DNA from: Agrococcus sp. ARC_14
GTDB lineage: Bacteria > Actinomycetota > Actinomycetes > Actinomycetales > Microbacteriaceae
Direction of reading: 5' to 3'
Assembly (NCBI RefSeq): GCF_022436485.1
Contig: NZ_JAKUDO010000001.1
Location: 62,001 to 126,000 of the forward strand
Length of the DNA: 64,000 nt
Below, piece by piece: positions 24,608 through 33,469 of this stretch. Every line of letters begins with the position of its first letter. Position 1 is the first letter of the stretch. The notes under the pieces are model-generated. The model searched no databases, was not told the origin of the DNA, and worked only from the letters and a program-made list of their open reading frames with translations. A program made the translations under genes and the position numbers.

Positions 24608-26193
24608 GATCGTGCTCCTGTAGCGATGTCGTCCGTGCCGGCGGACGCGGATGTGGGTGCGATCTGGTGAGCACCGGTGAACGCGGATCCCTCGGCGAGA
24701 CCGAAGGCGTGCGCCATGACGGTCTCCTCGGCGAGGTCTGCATTGGCAAGGTCTGCGACGAGCTGGCCCTCGCGCATGACGACGATCCGATCGGCGAGCC
24801 CCAGCAGCTCAGGCAGCTCCGACGAGATGACGACGATCGCCATCCCGCGCGCGGCGCAGTCGTCGATGATGCGATAGATGTCCGCCTTCGCGCCGACGTC
24901 GACGCCGCGGGTCGGCTCGTCGAGGATCAGCACCATCGGCTCAGTGCCGAGCCACTTGGAGAGCAGCACCTTCTGCTGATTGCCGCCCGAGAGCTCCCGA
25001 ACAGGCTGATGGATGGATGCGCCACGGATCCCAAGGCGGTCACGAGCGGCGACCGCCGTCTTGGCGACCGCACGGCCGCTGACGATGCCGCCGCGTGCGA
25101 CGCGGCCGAGGCTCGCAAGCACCACGTTCTCGGCCACGCTGCGACCGAGCACGAGGCCCTGGTCCTTGCGGCTCTCTGGCACGAGCGCGATGCCGCTGCG
25201 CATCGCTCGCCCAGGGGAGCTGGCGCGGACCACCGTGCCGTCGACGGACACGGTGCCCGTGGTGTGGCGATCGGCTCCGAACACGAGACGCGCGAACTCC
25301 GACCGTCCGGAGCCGACGAGTCCGGCGATGCCGACGACCTCGCCGGCCCGGGCGGTCAGGTCGATCGGCCCGATCTCCTTGCCATCGCCCAACCCGCGAA
25401 CGTCGAGGACGACGTCGCCGGGCTCACCGCGCTGATCTGTGAAGAGGCTCTCGATGGAGCGCCCGACCATACGGGTGACGATCGCGTCGGGCGTGGCTTC
25501 GGCAGCCGGCAGCGTCTCGACGTGGCGACCGTCGCGGAGCACGGTGACCGTGTCGGCGAGCTCAGAGATCTCATCCATCCGGTGAGTGATGTAGACGATC
25601 GCGACGCCCTGATCACGCAGCTCACGGACGATACGGAACAAGTTGACCGTCTCGCGCTGGGAGAGCGACGCCGTCGGCTCGTCGAAGATGATCACCTTCG
25701 GGTGCATCGACAGCGCCCTCGCGATCTCCACGAGCTGCTGCTGCCCGGTGCTCAGGTGCTCCACCCGCTGGAGCTCGGAGAACGTCGCCTTGACACGGTC
25801 GAGGTGCTCCCGAGCACGGATGCGCGTGGTGCGCCGGTCGAGCAGCCGGCTTGCGGTGCGGTGCTCCCGGCCGAGCGCCAGGTTATCGGCGACCGAGAGA
25901 TTCGGCGCCATGAGGAGCTCCTGGTGCACGAGCGCGATGCCCGCCTCCTGCGCACCGCGCACATCGAAGGACACTTCCTCCCCCTCGAGCTCGATGGTGC
26001 CGCTGTCGGCTCGGTGGATGCCTGCGAGCACCTTCATGAGCGTCGACTTGCCCGCCCCGTTCTCGCCGGCCAGCACGTGCACCTGGCCGGCGAGCAGGTC
26101 CAGATCGACCCCGTCGACGACGGTCGTGCCCGCGAAGCTCTTGACGATCCCCCGCATGCGGACCACCGTGCGGGGTGCGATCTCGACCGTCAT
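24604..26193 (-). CDS. Ribose-type sugar ABC transporter ATP-binding protein (tandem domains)
   Basis: 529 residues with two ABC domains. The first has Walker A GENGAGKS, signature LSTGQQQLVEIARAL and IIFDEPTASL. The second has the altered P-loop GLVGSGRSEF, signature LSGGNQQKVLLSKWL and LILDEPTRGVDVGAK. This asymmetric pattern is that of RbsA/MglA/XylG. Four bases separate it from the binding-protein gene. Confidence 0.95.
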   Translation of the reverse strand: MTVEIAPRTVVRMRGIVKSFAGTTVVDGVDLDLLAGQVHVLAGENGAGKSTLMKVLAGIHRADSGTIELEGEEVSFDVRGAQEAGIALVHQELLMAPNLSVADNLALGREHRTASRLLDRRTTRIRAREHLDRVKATFSELQRVEHLSTGQQQLVEIARALSMHPKVIIFDEPTASLSQRETVNLFRIVRELRDQGVAIVYITHRMDEISELADTVTVLRDGRHVETLPAAEATPDAIVTRMVGRSIESLFTDQRGEPGDVVLDVRGLGDGKEIGPIDLTARAGEVVGIAGLVGSGRSEFARLVFGADRHTTGTVSVDGTVVRASSPGRAMRSGIALVPESRKDQGLVLGRSVAENVVLASLGRVARGGIVSGRAVAKTAVAARDRLGIRGASIHQPVRELSGGNQQKVLLSKWLGTEPMVLILDEPTRGVDVGAKADIYRIIDDCAARGMAIVVISSELPELLGLADRIVVMREGQLVADLANADLAEETVMAHAFGLAEGSAFTGAHQIAPTSASAGTDDIATGARS

Positions 26194-26197
26194 TGCA

Positions 26198-27166
26198 TTA
26201 GCCCCAGGGCGTGTAGTCGGGGGCAGACTCGACGTCGATCAGCTCGGTTGGCAGCTCGATCACGGTCTGCTCAGGCTGCTCGCCCTCGAGGATCCCGAAG
26301 CCGATCTCGACACCCTGGCGGGCTAGCGCCGCCGGATCCTGCGCCGCGGTGGCGGTGATCATGCCGCCGGCGAGGATGACGTCGACCGCGCTGCTCGCCC
26401 CGTCGACCGAGGTGATGATGATGTCGATGCCGCGCTGTTCGGCTGCGAGCATCACGCCAGCCGCCGTCGGGTCGTTGATGGCGAACACCCCATCGATGTC
26501 AGGGTTCGCGGTCAAGATGTCGGTCGCCACGGGCAGTGCCTGATCGCGGCTGTTGTCACCGCGCTGCTCCGCGACAATCTCGATCTCCGGGTAGTTCTCG
26601 AGCGCTGCCTTGCAGCCGATCACGCGGTCGGCGACAGCGGAGATGGGTGTGCCGTCGACGATCGCGATGCGGCCCTCGCCGCCGAGCTGCTCTGCAAGCG
26701 AGGTGCAGGAGATCTCGCCCGCCTGCATGTTGTTGGTGGTGACCGAGACGGTCGCGTTGGTCACCACCGAGTCGATGCCGATGACGGCGATGCCGGCGTC
26801 GATCGCGCGCTGCACGGCGGGGCCGACGCCCTCGGAGTCGACGGGATCGATCACGATGAAGTCGACCTGCGAGGTGATCAGCTGATCGATCTGGTTGGAC
26901 TGCACCTGCACGTCCTCGCCCGCCTCCTGCGAGATGACGCGCGCGCCCATCTCCTCCGCCGTCGCCTGCGCAGTCTGAGACTCCGCGACGTAGAACGGGT
27001 TGGTGCTGTTCGAGACGGTGATGCCGACGACGACCTCGTCCTCCCCACCGCCGCCCCCTGCTGCGGCACAGCCGCTCAATGCAATCGCGGCACCTGCGAT
27101 GAGCACGGGTGCGGTCAGGAGGCGTCGGCGACTGCGGACGCGGGTCGATTGGACTTCGTTGGCCAT
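26198..27166 (-). CDS. Ribose-type sugar-binding lipoprotein
   Basis: 322 residues from ATG 27166; an in-frame ATG at 27190 would add eight. An Arg-rich N-terminus and the lipobox LSGC precede a Gly-rich linker. The mature protein begins VVVGITVSNSTNPFYVAESQTAQATAEEMG, the Peripla_BP_4 (ribose/galactose-binding) fold, with FIVIDPVDSEGVGPAVQRAIDAGIAVIGID and NDPTAAGVMLAAEQRG. It supplies the ABC importer of this operon. The exact sugar cannot be told. Confidence 0.93.
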   Translation of the reverse strand: MANEVQSTRVRSRRRLLTAPVLIAGAAIALSGCAAAGGGGGEDEVVVGITVSNSTNPFYVAESQTAQATAEEMGARVISQEAGEDVQVQSNQIDQLITSQVDFIVIDPVDSEGVGPAVQRAIDAGIAVIGIDSVVTNATVSVTTNNMQAGEISCTSLAEQLGGEGRIAIVDGTPISAVADRVIGCKAALENYPEIEIVAEQRGDNSRDQALPVATDILTANPDIDGVFAINDPTAAGVMLAAEQRGIDIIITSVDGASSAVDVILAGGMITATAAQDPAALARQGVEIGFGILEGEQPEQTVIELPTELIDVESAPDYTPWG

Positions 27167-27206
27167 GGGATTCTCGTTTCTTTCTGACATCGGGGGTGAA
27201 GGTGGA

Positions 27207-28745
27207 TCAGTCGGTGTCGCCGGCGGAGAACTGCTCGAGCCGCTGGAAGACGGGATCGACGCGCTCGGTCAGCTCGTCGAAGATGCCGCGCAGCTCGCGG
27301 TAACGGGCATGGCGGGCAGGGTCGGGCTCGGTCGCCGCGGGCAGCTCGTGCCAGCTCGTCGCAGCGGCGGCGATGTCGGTGATGTGGCCCGTGGCCGTCG
27401 CCGCGATCAGCGCGTTGCCCAGCAGCGCGCACTCGGCACTCGACATGCGCACGAAGGGAACGCCGAGCACGTCGGCCTTGATCGAGACCCACAGGTCGGA
27501 CTTCGAGCCACCACCGAGCGCGCGCACCTCGGTGAGCGGATGCCCCGTGACCGCCGGCGCCCGCTCTGCCCACTCGGCGTACTGAAAGGCGATGCCCTCG
27601 AGGATCGAGCGGTAGAGGTGGCCGCGCCCGTGGCTCGCGGTGATGCCGACCCAGCCGCTGCGCAGATGGGGTCGCGCGGGGGTCACGCCACCCTGGATGT
27701 GGGGCAGCCACAGCAGCGCGCCGGAGCCGACGGGCGCGGCCGCGGCGAGCGTCTCGAGCTCGGCGAACGCCTCGTCGGGGGTGCCGGGGTGCTGCAGGAT
27801 GTCGCGGCGCAGCCACTCGTTGGCGAGGCCGCCGCCATTGACGAACGCGGCGCTGACGTACTGCCCCGGCACGATCGACGGGCCGGTGACGAGCGACATC
27901 CGTTCGGTGTCTGGCGCCCAGCGGTCGAGTGCCATCAACAGCAGGCTCGCGGTGCCTGCGGAGTCAGAGGCCTGACCTGGTTCGACGATGCCAGCGCCCA
28001 GGCCGCCGACCGGCTGGTCGCCGCCGCCGGCCGAGATCGGCGTGCCGACCGGGATTCCGGTCGCCCGGCTCGCGGCTGCGCTGACGGTGCCGATGATGTC
28101 GGTGGGTTCGACGATGCGCGGCAGCTTCTCGATGTCGAGCCCGAACAGATCGACGAGCTCGGGCGACCACTGGCGAGCCGCCGTGTCGGCGAGGCTGGAG
28201 AATCCCAGGTAGGAGGAGTCGATGTAGGCGTCCTCGACACCGAGGCCCGCGAGCCGCGCGGCGAGGAACGGCCCAGGCACCTGGAAGCGCGCAGTGGCGC
28301 GATATGCCTCGGGCTGTGTGCGCTTCAGCCACCGCTCCTTGGTGCCGTGCGTGTAGGTGGGTGGTGCGCCCGAGATGCGGGTGACGGTCTCGGCCACATC
28401 GCTGAGCTCGCGGATGTCGCCGCTGCACCGGGAGTCGAGCCACGAGTCGAACGGGAAGACCGGGTCGAAGTCAGCACCCACGGCCCCGATGCCTGCCATC
28501 TGGCTCGAGAACGACACGCCGACGATGTCGGCGGCTCGCCCCGACTCCGCGACCGCGCGACCGATCGCCGTGTGTGCGTGCTGCTCGATCTCGAGCAGAT
28601 CCTGGTCGACCACGCCCGGGCGAGGCGTGCGCAGCCGGGCGGGCACGGACGCGCTCGCCAGGATGGTGCCATCCAGATCGATCACGGCTGCCTTGACGAG
28701 CGTCGTACCGGCGTCACAGGCGACGAAGACGGGAGATGAGGTCAC
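27207..28745 (-). CDS. FGGY-family carbohydrate kinase
   Basis: 512 residues. The N-terminal phosphate loop is ACDAGTTLVKAAVIDLDG, WLDSRCS corresponds to the substrate-contact W-x-D-x-R, GGGDQPVGGLGAG to the adenosine motif region and ALGGGSKSDLWVSIKADVLGVP to the C-terminal ADENOSINE motif. It groups by eye with xylulokinase-like FGGY kinases. GTG 28745 overlaps the dehydrogenase stop (GTGA). It probably phosphorylates the ketose formed by the alcohol dehydrogenase or the imported sugar itself. Confidence 0.9.
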   Translation of the reverse strand: MTSSPVFVACDAGTTLVKAAVIDLDGTILASASVPARLRTPRPGVVDQDLLEIEQHAHTAIGRAVAESGRAADIVGVSFSSQMAGIGAVGADFDPVFPFDSWLDSRCSGDIRELSDVAETVTRISGAPPTYTHGTKERWLKRTQPEAYRATARFQVPGPFLAARLAGLGVEDAYIDSSYLGFSSLADTAARQWSPELVDLFGLDIEKLPRIVEPTDIIGTVSAAASRATGIPVGTPISAGGGDQPVGGLGAGIVEPGQASDSAGTASLLLMALDRWAPDTERMSLVTGPSIVPGQYVSAAFVNGGGLANEWLRRDILQHPGTPDEAFAELETLAAAAPVGSGALLWLPHIQGGVTPARPHLRSGWVGITASHGRGHLYRSILEGIAFQYAEWAERAPAVTGHPLTEVRALGGGSKSDLWVSIKADVLGVPFVRMSSAECALLGNALIAATATGHITDIAAAATSWHELPAATEPDPARHARYRELRGIFDELTERVDPVFQRLEQFSAGDTD

Positions 28746-29785
28746 GGCTGCACCATCGCTTTCAATGCCTCTCCGCCGGCCATCGCGGCCATGGCGGCAG
28801 CGATCTCGCGGAGGGGATAGGTCTTCGAGACGATCCGCAGGTAGGGCTCGGGGTCGGCGAGCAGCAGCTCGAGCGCGTCGACGCAGTCCTGCGTGGTGTT
28901 GGCGGTCGAGCCAGTCACGATCAGCTCTCGGTAGTGCACGAGGTTTGCGTCGAGCTCGACGCCGCCGCGCCCGCTCGGCAGCCCGGCGAAGAAGTTGATG
29001 CGGCCGCCCAGCGCTGCCGACGGCAGCGCCTCACGGAACGCGCTCGGCGCGGGCGTGCACACCAGCACGCAGTCGGCGCCGCGACCGCCGGTCTCGGCGT
29101 ACACCCGCTCGGGCAGCTGCTCGGCTCGCGGGTCGATGGTGCTGGTGGCCCCGAACTCGAGCGCCAGCCGTCGCCGCAGCTCGGAGGTCTGGCTGACCAG
29201 GATCTGCTCGACGCCGAACTGGCGTGCGATGAGGACCGCAATCAGTCCGATCGGGCCCGCACCGCTGATCAGTAGGGTGTCGGATGCGGTGAGGCCGATG
29301 GCGCGGATCCCGCGGAGCACGGCCGCGACCGGCTCGACGAGTGCGCCCACGACGGGGTCGGTGCCCGACGGCAGCAGCAGCAGGTTGCCCTGCTCTACGG
29401 CCCGGGCGGGCATCGCGACGGTCTCGGCGAAGGCGCCATCGAAGGTGAGCCCGACCGACTGGTATGCGGTGCAGAGGTTGCTGCGCCCGCCCGTGCACGC
29501 GACGCAGGTGCCGCACCCGACATTGGGGGCGATGGCGACGAGTGAGCCAGGGACGAGGTCGGAGCGATCGGAGCGGTTCTCGCGGACGCGGCCGACGAAC
29601 TCGTGGCCCGGCACGCGCACGGTGCCCTCCGGGAAGAGGCGATGCTCGCCGCGGGCGATCTTGAGGTCGGTGCCGCAGATGCCCGCCACGACCACCTCGA
29701 GCAGCACGCCGCCCGGCTCGGCCTGCGGCGTGGGGCGCTCGACGAGCGTCATCGTCGCTCCTGGGGAAAATTCGTAGGCAAGCAT
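28742..29785 (-). CDS. Zinc-dependent sugar alcohol dehydrogenase
   Basis: 347 residues from ATG 29785; the frame is open further upstream into the palindrome region. GICGTDLKI and GHEFVGRV hold the catalytic zinc ligands, CGTCVACTGGRSNLC the four structural-zinc cysteines, and LISGAGPIGLIAVLIARQFG the Rossmann loop. It belongs to the medium-chain threonine/sorbitol dehydrogenase group. It is the first gene of the operon. The expected role is NAD-linked oxidation of a polyol or sugar before kinase action. Confidence 0.9.
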   Translation of the reverse strand: MLAYEFSPGATMTLVERPTPQAEPGGVLLEVVVAGICGTDLKIARGEHRLFPEGTVRVPGHEFVGRVRENRSDRSDLVPGSLVAIAPNVGCGTCVACTGGRSNLCTAYQSVGLTFDGAFAETVAMPARAVEQGNLLLLPSGTDPVVGALVEPVAAVLRGIRAIGLTASDTLLISGAGPIGLIAVLIARQFGVEQILVSQTSELRRRLALEFGATSTIDPRAEQLPERVYAETGGRGADCVLVCTPAPSAFREALPSAALGGRINFFAGLPSGRGGVELDANLVHYRELIVTGSTANTTQDCVDALELLLADPEPYLRIVSKTYPLREIAAAMAAMAGGEALKAMVQP

Positions 29786-29914
29786 GACCGTTCGATACCT
29801 CATTGGATGTCGCGGTGAACAAATGCGCACTCGCTCTTCACAAGTGCAGTTCGTCGAGCGTGGCTCTCGTCGACGTGTGGTGTCAACGCGAGCAACGGAT
29901 TCGCGCATTGGTGG

Positions 29915-29944
29915 ATGGTTTCTGCTCATGTGAGCAGAAACCAT
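29915..29944. promoter_or_regulatory. 30-bp perfect palindrome, candidate SorC operator
   Basis: Two 14-base arms (ATGGTTTCTGCTCA and its exact complement) flank TG. The core TGCTCATGTGAGCA, on the other strand TGCTCACATGAGCA, is identical to the palindrome at 35743-35756. It lies 130 bp upstream of the alcohol dehydrogenase at 29785 and three bases after the stop of the ALDH-like gene. No T-run follows on the minus strand, so an operator is more likely than a terminator. Confidence 0.6.
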
Positions 29945-29947
29945 CGC

Positions 29948-30808
29948 TCAGATCATGCTCTTGGTGTGCCAGACGGTCTTCGTCTCGGTGAACGCGCGGA
30001 TGCGTTCGAGCGATGGCGCGACCGCCGCTGCCCCGGTCTCGGGCCAACGCACGCGCTTCACGGTGCCGACGGCCGCTGTCTCGAGCGCGATCCAGTCGAG
30101 CTCGCCCGCTCCGACCAGGTCGAGCGCGTTGACGTCGGCGTGCGACGCGAGCCAGGGCGCGATCTCGGCCGGGGAGCCCGTGAGCACGTTGAGCACGCCA
30201 CCCGGCAGATCGCTGGTCGCAACCGCCTCTGCGAGGCTGATCGCCGAGAGCGGGAACCGCTCGCTCGCGATCACGACCACCGTGTTGCCCGTCACGAGTG
30301 CCGGCGCAATGGCGCTCACGAGGCCCAGCAGCGAGGAGTCCTGTGGCGCGATGATCGCGACAACGCCCGTCGGCTCCGGCACCGAGATGTTGAAGTAGGG
30401 GCCGGCGACGGGGTTCGCATTGCCCGCGACCTGCGCGAACTTGTCTGCCCAGCCGGCGTACCAGACCCAGCGGTCGATGGCCTCGTCCACCTGCGCGGCG
30501 GCCGCCGCTCGCGAACCGCCCTCCTGCGCCACGATCTCATCGACGAACTGGCCGTGCCGGCCATCCAGCACCTCCGCGACGCGGTACAGCACCTGGCCGC
30601 GGTTGTACGCGCTCGCCCCTGCCCAGCCGCCGAACGCGGCGCGGGCTGCACGCACCGCATCCCTCGCGTCCTTGCGCGAAGCGAGCGACGAGTTCGCCAG
30701 AAAGCGGCCCTTCGGCGACTGGACGACGTAGCTGCGCCCTGACTCGGAGCGCGGGAACGCGCCTCCGATGAACAGCTTGTAAGTCTTGGGAACGGCAAGT
30801 CGATTCAC
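29948..30808 (-). CDS. Half-length ALDH-like protein without catalytic residues (ALDH16 C-terminal-domain-like)
   Basis: 286 residues against about 480 for a normal aldehyde dehydrogenase. YKLFIGGAFPRSESGRSYVVQSPKG and AFGGWAGASAYNRGQVLYRVAEVLDGR match the N-terminal ALDH region. The usual I-x-P-W-N-F-P is changed to IIAPQDSSLL, and both the E-L-G-G-K Glu region and the Cys loop are absent. GTG 30808 overlaps the stop of the preceding full ALDH (GTGA). No remnant of a C-terminal half follows. This is a catalytically dead partner, like the second domain of ALDH16 but encoded separately. It probably binds the active ALDH or its nucleotide (inference). Confidence 0.82.
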   Translation of the reverse strand: MNRLAVPKTYKLFIGGAFPRSESGRSYVVQSPKGRFLANSSLASRKDARDAVRAARAAFGGWAGASAYNRGQVLYRVAEVLDGRHGQFVDEIVAQEGGSRAAAAAQVDEAIDRWVWYAGWADKFAQVAGNANPVAGPYFNISVPEPTGVVAIIAPQDSSLLGLVSAIAPALVTGNTVVVIASERFPLSAISLAEAVATSDLPGGVLNVLTGSPAEIAPWLASHADVNALDLVGAGELDWIALETAAVGTVKRVRWPETGAAAVAPSLERIRAFTETKTVWHTKSMI

Positions 30809-32352
30809 TTGGCGGCCTTCTTCCGGGACGAGGTCTTGGCAGGCAGCGCGGCGGGCGTCGCGGCGGTGATGGATCGGCGGCTCGCACCGCGCGGAGTCGA
30901 GGTGGACTGCTGAGCCTCGGAGGCCTGCAGGTAGGCGCCGATGCCCTGGCGCCCGCCCTCTCGGCCGTAGCCCGACTCCTTGTAGCCACCGAATGGTGAG
31001 GTGGGATCGAACTTGTTGAACGTGTTCGCCCAAACCACGCCGGCCCTCAGCTGATCGGCGAGCGCCAGGACCCGCGACCCCTTGTCGCTCCAGATGCCAG
31101 CGGACAGCCCGTATGGCGTGTTGTTGGCCTTCGCGATGGCCTCGGCCGGGGTGCGGAAGGTGAGGATGGAGAGCACCGGTCCGAAGACCTCCTCCCGCGC
31201 GATGCGGTGGCTGGTCTGCACGTTCGTGAAGATCGTCGGCGCGTACCAGAACCCCTCGCTCGGCAGCACGCAGTCCGGACTCCACTTCTCGGCGCCCTCG
31301 GCCTCGCCTGCGTCGGCCAGCTCGGCGATGGTCGCGAGCTGCGCGGCCGAGTTGATGGCGCCGACGTCGGTGTTCTTGTCGAGCGGGTCTCCCACGCGCA
31401 GCGTCTGCATGCGCGCCTTGAGCCGGTCGACGAACTCGTCGTGGATGCTCTCCTGCACGAGCAGCCGGGATCCTGCGCAGCAGACCTGGCCCTGGTTGAA
31501 GAAGATGCCGTTGACCACGCCCTCGATCGCCTGGTCGATGGGCGCGTCGTCGAAGACGAGGTTCGCGCCCTTGCCGCCGAGCTCCAAGGTGAGCCTCTTG
31601 CGCTGACCCGCGATCGATCGAGCGATCGTCTGGCCCACTCCGGTCGAGCCCGTGAACGCGACCTTGTCGACGCCGGGATGTGCAACCAGCTGGCCGCCCA
31701 TCGAGCCGGGCCCTGTCAGGATGTTGACGACGCCACGGGGCAGATCGGCCTGCTGCAGGATCTCGGCGAACAGGATCGCTGTCAACGGAGTGGTGGAGGC
31801 CGGCTTGAGCACCACGGTGTTGCCGGCCGCGAGCGCGGGTGCGATCTTCCACGCCAGCATCATCAGTGGGAAGTTCCAAGGGATGACCTGCGCGGCGACG
31901 CCCAGCGACCTCGGGTTCGGTCCGAGCCCCGCGTGCTCGAGCTTGTCGGCCCATCCGGCGTAGTAGAAGAACCACGCGGCGACCGTCGGGATGTCGAAGT
32001 CGCGGGTCTCCTTGATCGGCTTGCCGTTGTCGAGACTCTCCGCAACGGCCAGCTCGCGGCCGCGCTCCTGCACGAGCCTCGCGATGCGGAACAGGTACTT
32101 GCCACGGTCGCGCCCGGAGAGCTTCGACCAGGTCGTGTCGTAGGCGCGACGGGCCGCCGTGACGGCACGCTCGACGTCGTGGCCGTCAGCGCACGACATG
32201 GTGGCCAGCTTCTTGCCGGTGGACGGGGCGATGGTGTCGAAGGGTGTGCCACCGCCTTCGACGAACTCGCCGTCGATGAACAGGCCGTACTGATCCTGCA
32301 GCCGCAGGATCGAGGTCGACTCCGGAGCCGGGGCGTACTCGAGGAAGCTCAT
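30805..32352 (-). CDS. Aldehyde dehydrogenase (catalytic partner)
   Basis: 515 residues from ATG 32352; the longer open frame reads through deo[30 protein letters not shown] is the NAD-binding/oxyanion region, LTLELGGKGANLV supplies the general-base Glu and FFNQGQVCCAGSRLLV the catalytic Cys. An extra C-terminal tail of about 35 residues (STSTPRGASRRSITAATPAA...KKAAK) is unusual. Eleven bases after deoC, it is well placed to oxidise the acetaldehyde released by the aldolase to acetate (inference). Confidence 0.92.
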   Translation of the reverse strand: MSFLEYAPAPESTSILRLQDQYGLFIDGEFVEGGGTPFDTIAPSTGKKLATMSCADGHDVERAVTAARRAYDTTWSKLSGRDRGKYLFRIARLVQERGRELAVAESLDNGKPIKETRDFDIPTVAAWFFYYAGWADKLEHAGLGPNPRSLGVAAQVIPWNFPLMMLAWKIAPALAAGNTVVLKPASTTPLTAILFAEILQQADLPRGVVNILTGPGSMGGQLVAHPGVDKVAFTGSTGVGQTIARSIAGQRKRLTLELGGKGANLVFDDAPIDQAIEGVVNGIFFNQGQVCCAGSRLLVQESIHDEFVDRLKARMQTLRVGDPLDKNTDVGAINSAAQLATIAELADAGEAEGAEKWSPDCVLPSEGFWYAPTIFTNVQTSHRIAREEVFGPVLSILTFRTPAEAIAKANNTPYGLSAGIWSDKGSRVLALADQLRAGVVWANTFNKFDPTSPFGGYKESGYGREGGRQGIGAYLQASEAQQSTSTPRGASRRSITAATPAALPAKTSSRKKAAK

Positions 32353-32363
32353 GGCGATGATCC

Positions 32364-33371
32364 TTAGTCGATGGTGACGTAGTCGGGGCCGGAGTAGCTG
32401 CCGGTGGTCAGCTTCTGGCGCTGCAGCAGCACGTCGTTCAGCAGCGAAGACGCGCCGAAGCGGAACAGGTGCGGCTGGAGCCAGTCCTCGCCGACCGTCT
32501 CGGCGACGGTGACGAGGTACTTGATCGCGTCCTTCGAGGTGCGGATGCCGCCGGCAGGCTTGACGCCGATGCGCTCGCCCGTGATGCGGTGCCAGTCGCG
32601 CACGGCCTCGAGCATCAGCAGTGTCACCGGCAGCGTCGCCGCCGGGCTCACCTTGCCGGTGGAGGTCTTGATGAAGTCGCCGCCGGCGAGGATCGAGAGC
32701 CAGGAGGCCCGGCGCACGTTGTCGTAGGTGGTGAGCTCGCCGGTCTCCAGGATGACCTTGAGGGATGCCGCGGAGCCGTCGGGGCGGCGGCAGGCCTGCT
32801 TGACCGCGACGATCTCCTCGAAGACGTGCCCGTAGCGCCCCGCGAGGAAGGCACCGCGGTCGATGACCATGTCGATCTCGTCGGCGCCGGCCGCGACCGC
32901 CTCGGCGGTGTCGGCGAGCTTGACGGCGCGCGATGCGCGACCACTCGGGAAGGCGGTCGCGACGGCGGCGACCGCGATCTTGCCGTCGTCCGGGTCGCCG
33001 TGGGCGGCGCCGAGCGCTTCGACCGCCGCCCCGACCATGTCGCCGTAGACGCACACAGCCGCGACGCGCGGCGCCGACGCGTCGGACGCATCCGTCGTGA
33101 CTGCCTTGCTCGCGAGCGAGCGCACCTTGCCCGGCGTGTCCGAGCCCTCGAGCGTCGTCAGGTCGATGAGCTCGATGATGCGGTCGAGCGCCCATCGCTT
33201 CGAGGTGGTCTTGATCGATCGCGTGCCCAAGCCTGCGGCGCGCTGCTCGAGGCCGACGGCGTCGACGCCCGGCAGCCCCTCGAGGAATCCGCGCAGTGCG
33301 GACTCACTGACGTCTGGCCCGAGCATGTCGACCGCGCGCTGCGCGGGTGCCATTGCTCTCACGATGCTCAT
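32364..33371 (-). CDS. deoC: Deoxyribose-phosphate aldolase
   Basis: 335 residues from ATG 33371 with AGAGGA upstream. GGDFIKTSTGKVSPAAT carries the Schiff-base Lys and VKPAGGIRTSKDAI the second active-site Lys of class I DeoC aldolases; EIDMVIDRGAFLAGRYG is also typical. It is longer than the short (about 220-residue) bacterial form, with an N-terminal extension of about 90 residues as in the long actinobacterial/eukaryotic type. It cleaves 2-deoxyribose-5-phosphate, or a related phosphate ester, to glyceraldehyde-3-phosphate and acetaldehyde. Confidence 0.95.
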   Translation of the reverse strand: MSIVRAMAPAQRAVDMLGPDVSESALRGFLEGLPGVDAVGLEQRAAGLGTRSIKTTSKRWALDRIIELIDLTTLEGSDTPGKVRSLASKAVTTDASDASAPRVAAVCVYGDMVGAAVEALGAAHGDPDDGKIAVAAVATAFPSGRASRAVKLADTAEAVAAGADEIDMVIDRGAFLAGRYGHVFEEIVAVKQACRRPDGSAASLKVILETGELTTYDNVRRASWLSILAGGDFIKTSTGKVSPAATLPVTLLMLEAVRDWHRITGERIGVKPAGGIRTSKDAIKYLVTVAETVGEDWLQPHLFRFGASSLLNDVLLQRQKLTTGSYSGPDYVTID

Positions 33372-33469
33372 GTCGTTTCGTCCTCTCAGATCGCGCGCGC
33401 GTGCGCGTCGATCAGCGTGCTCAGGTGCGCGTGACGCGTCCGTGGTCGTGCCGTGGGCGGCATCCGGGA

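Noticed and set aside
29915..29944. 30-bp palindrome as terminator of the ALDH operon
   Set aside because: It follows the stop closely, but lacks a T-run and its core is repeated exactly upstream of another gene, which fits an operator better. A dual role cannot be excluded.
29948..30808. Short ALDH-like gene as a pseudogene fragment
   Set aside because: The frame is clean, the start overlaps the previous stop and no remnant of a C-terminal half follows; a deliberately short partner is more likely.
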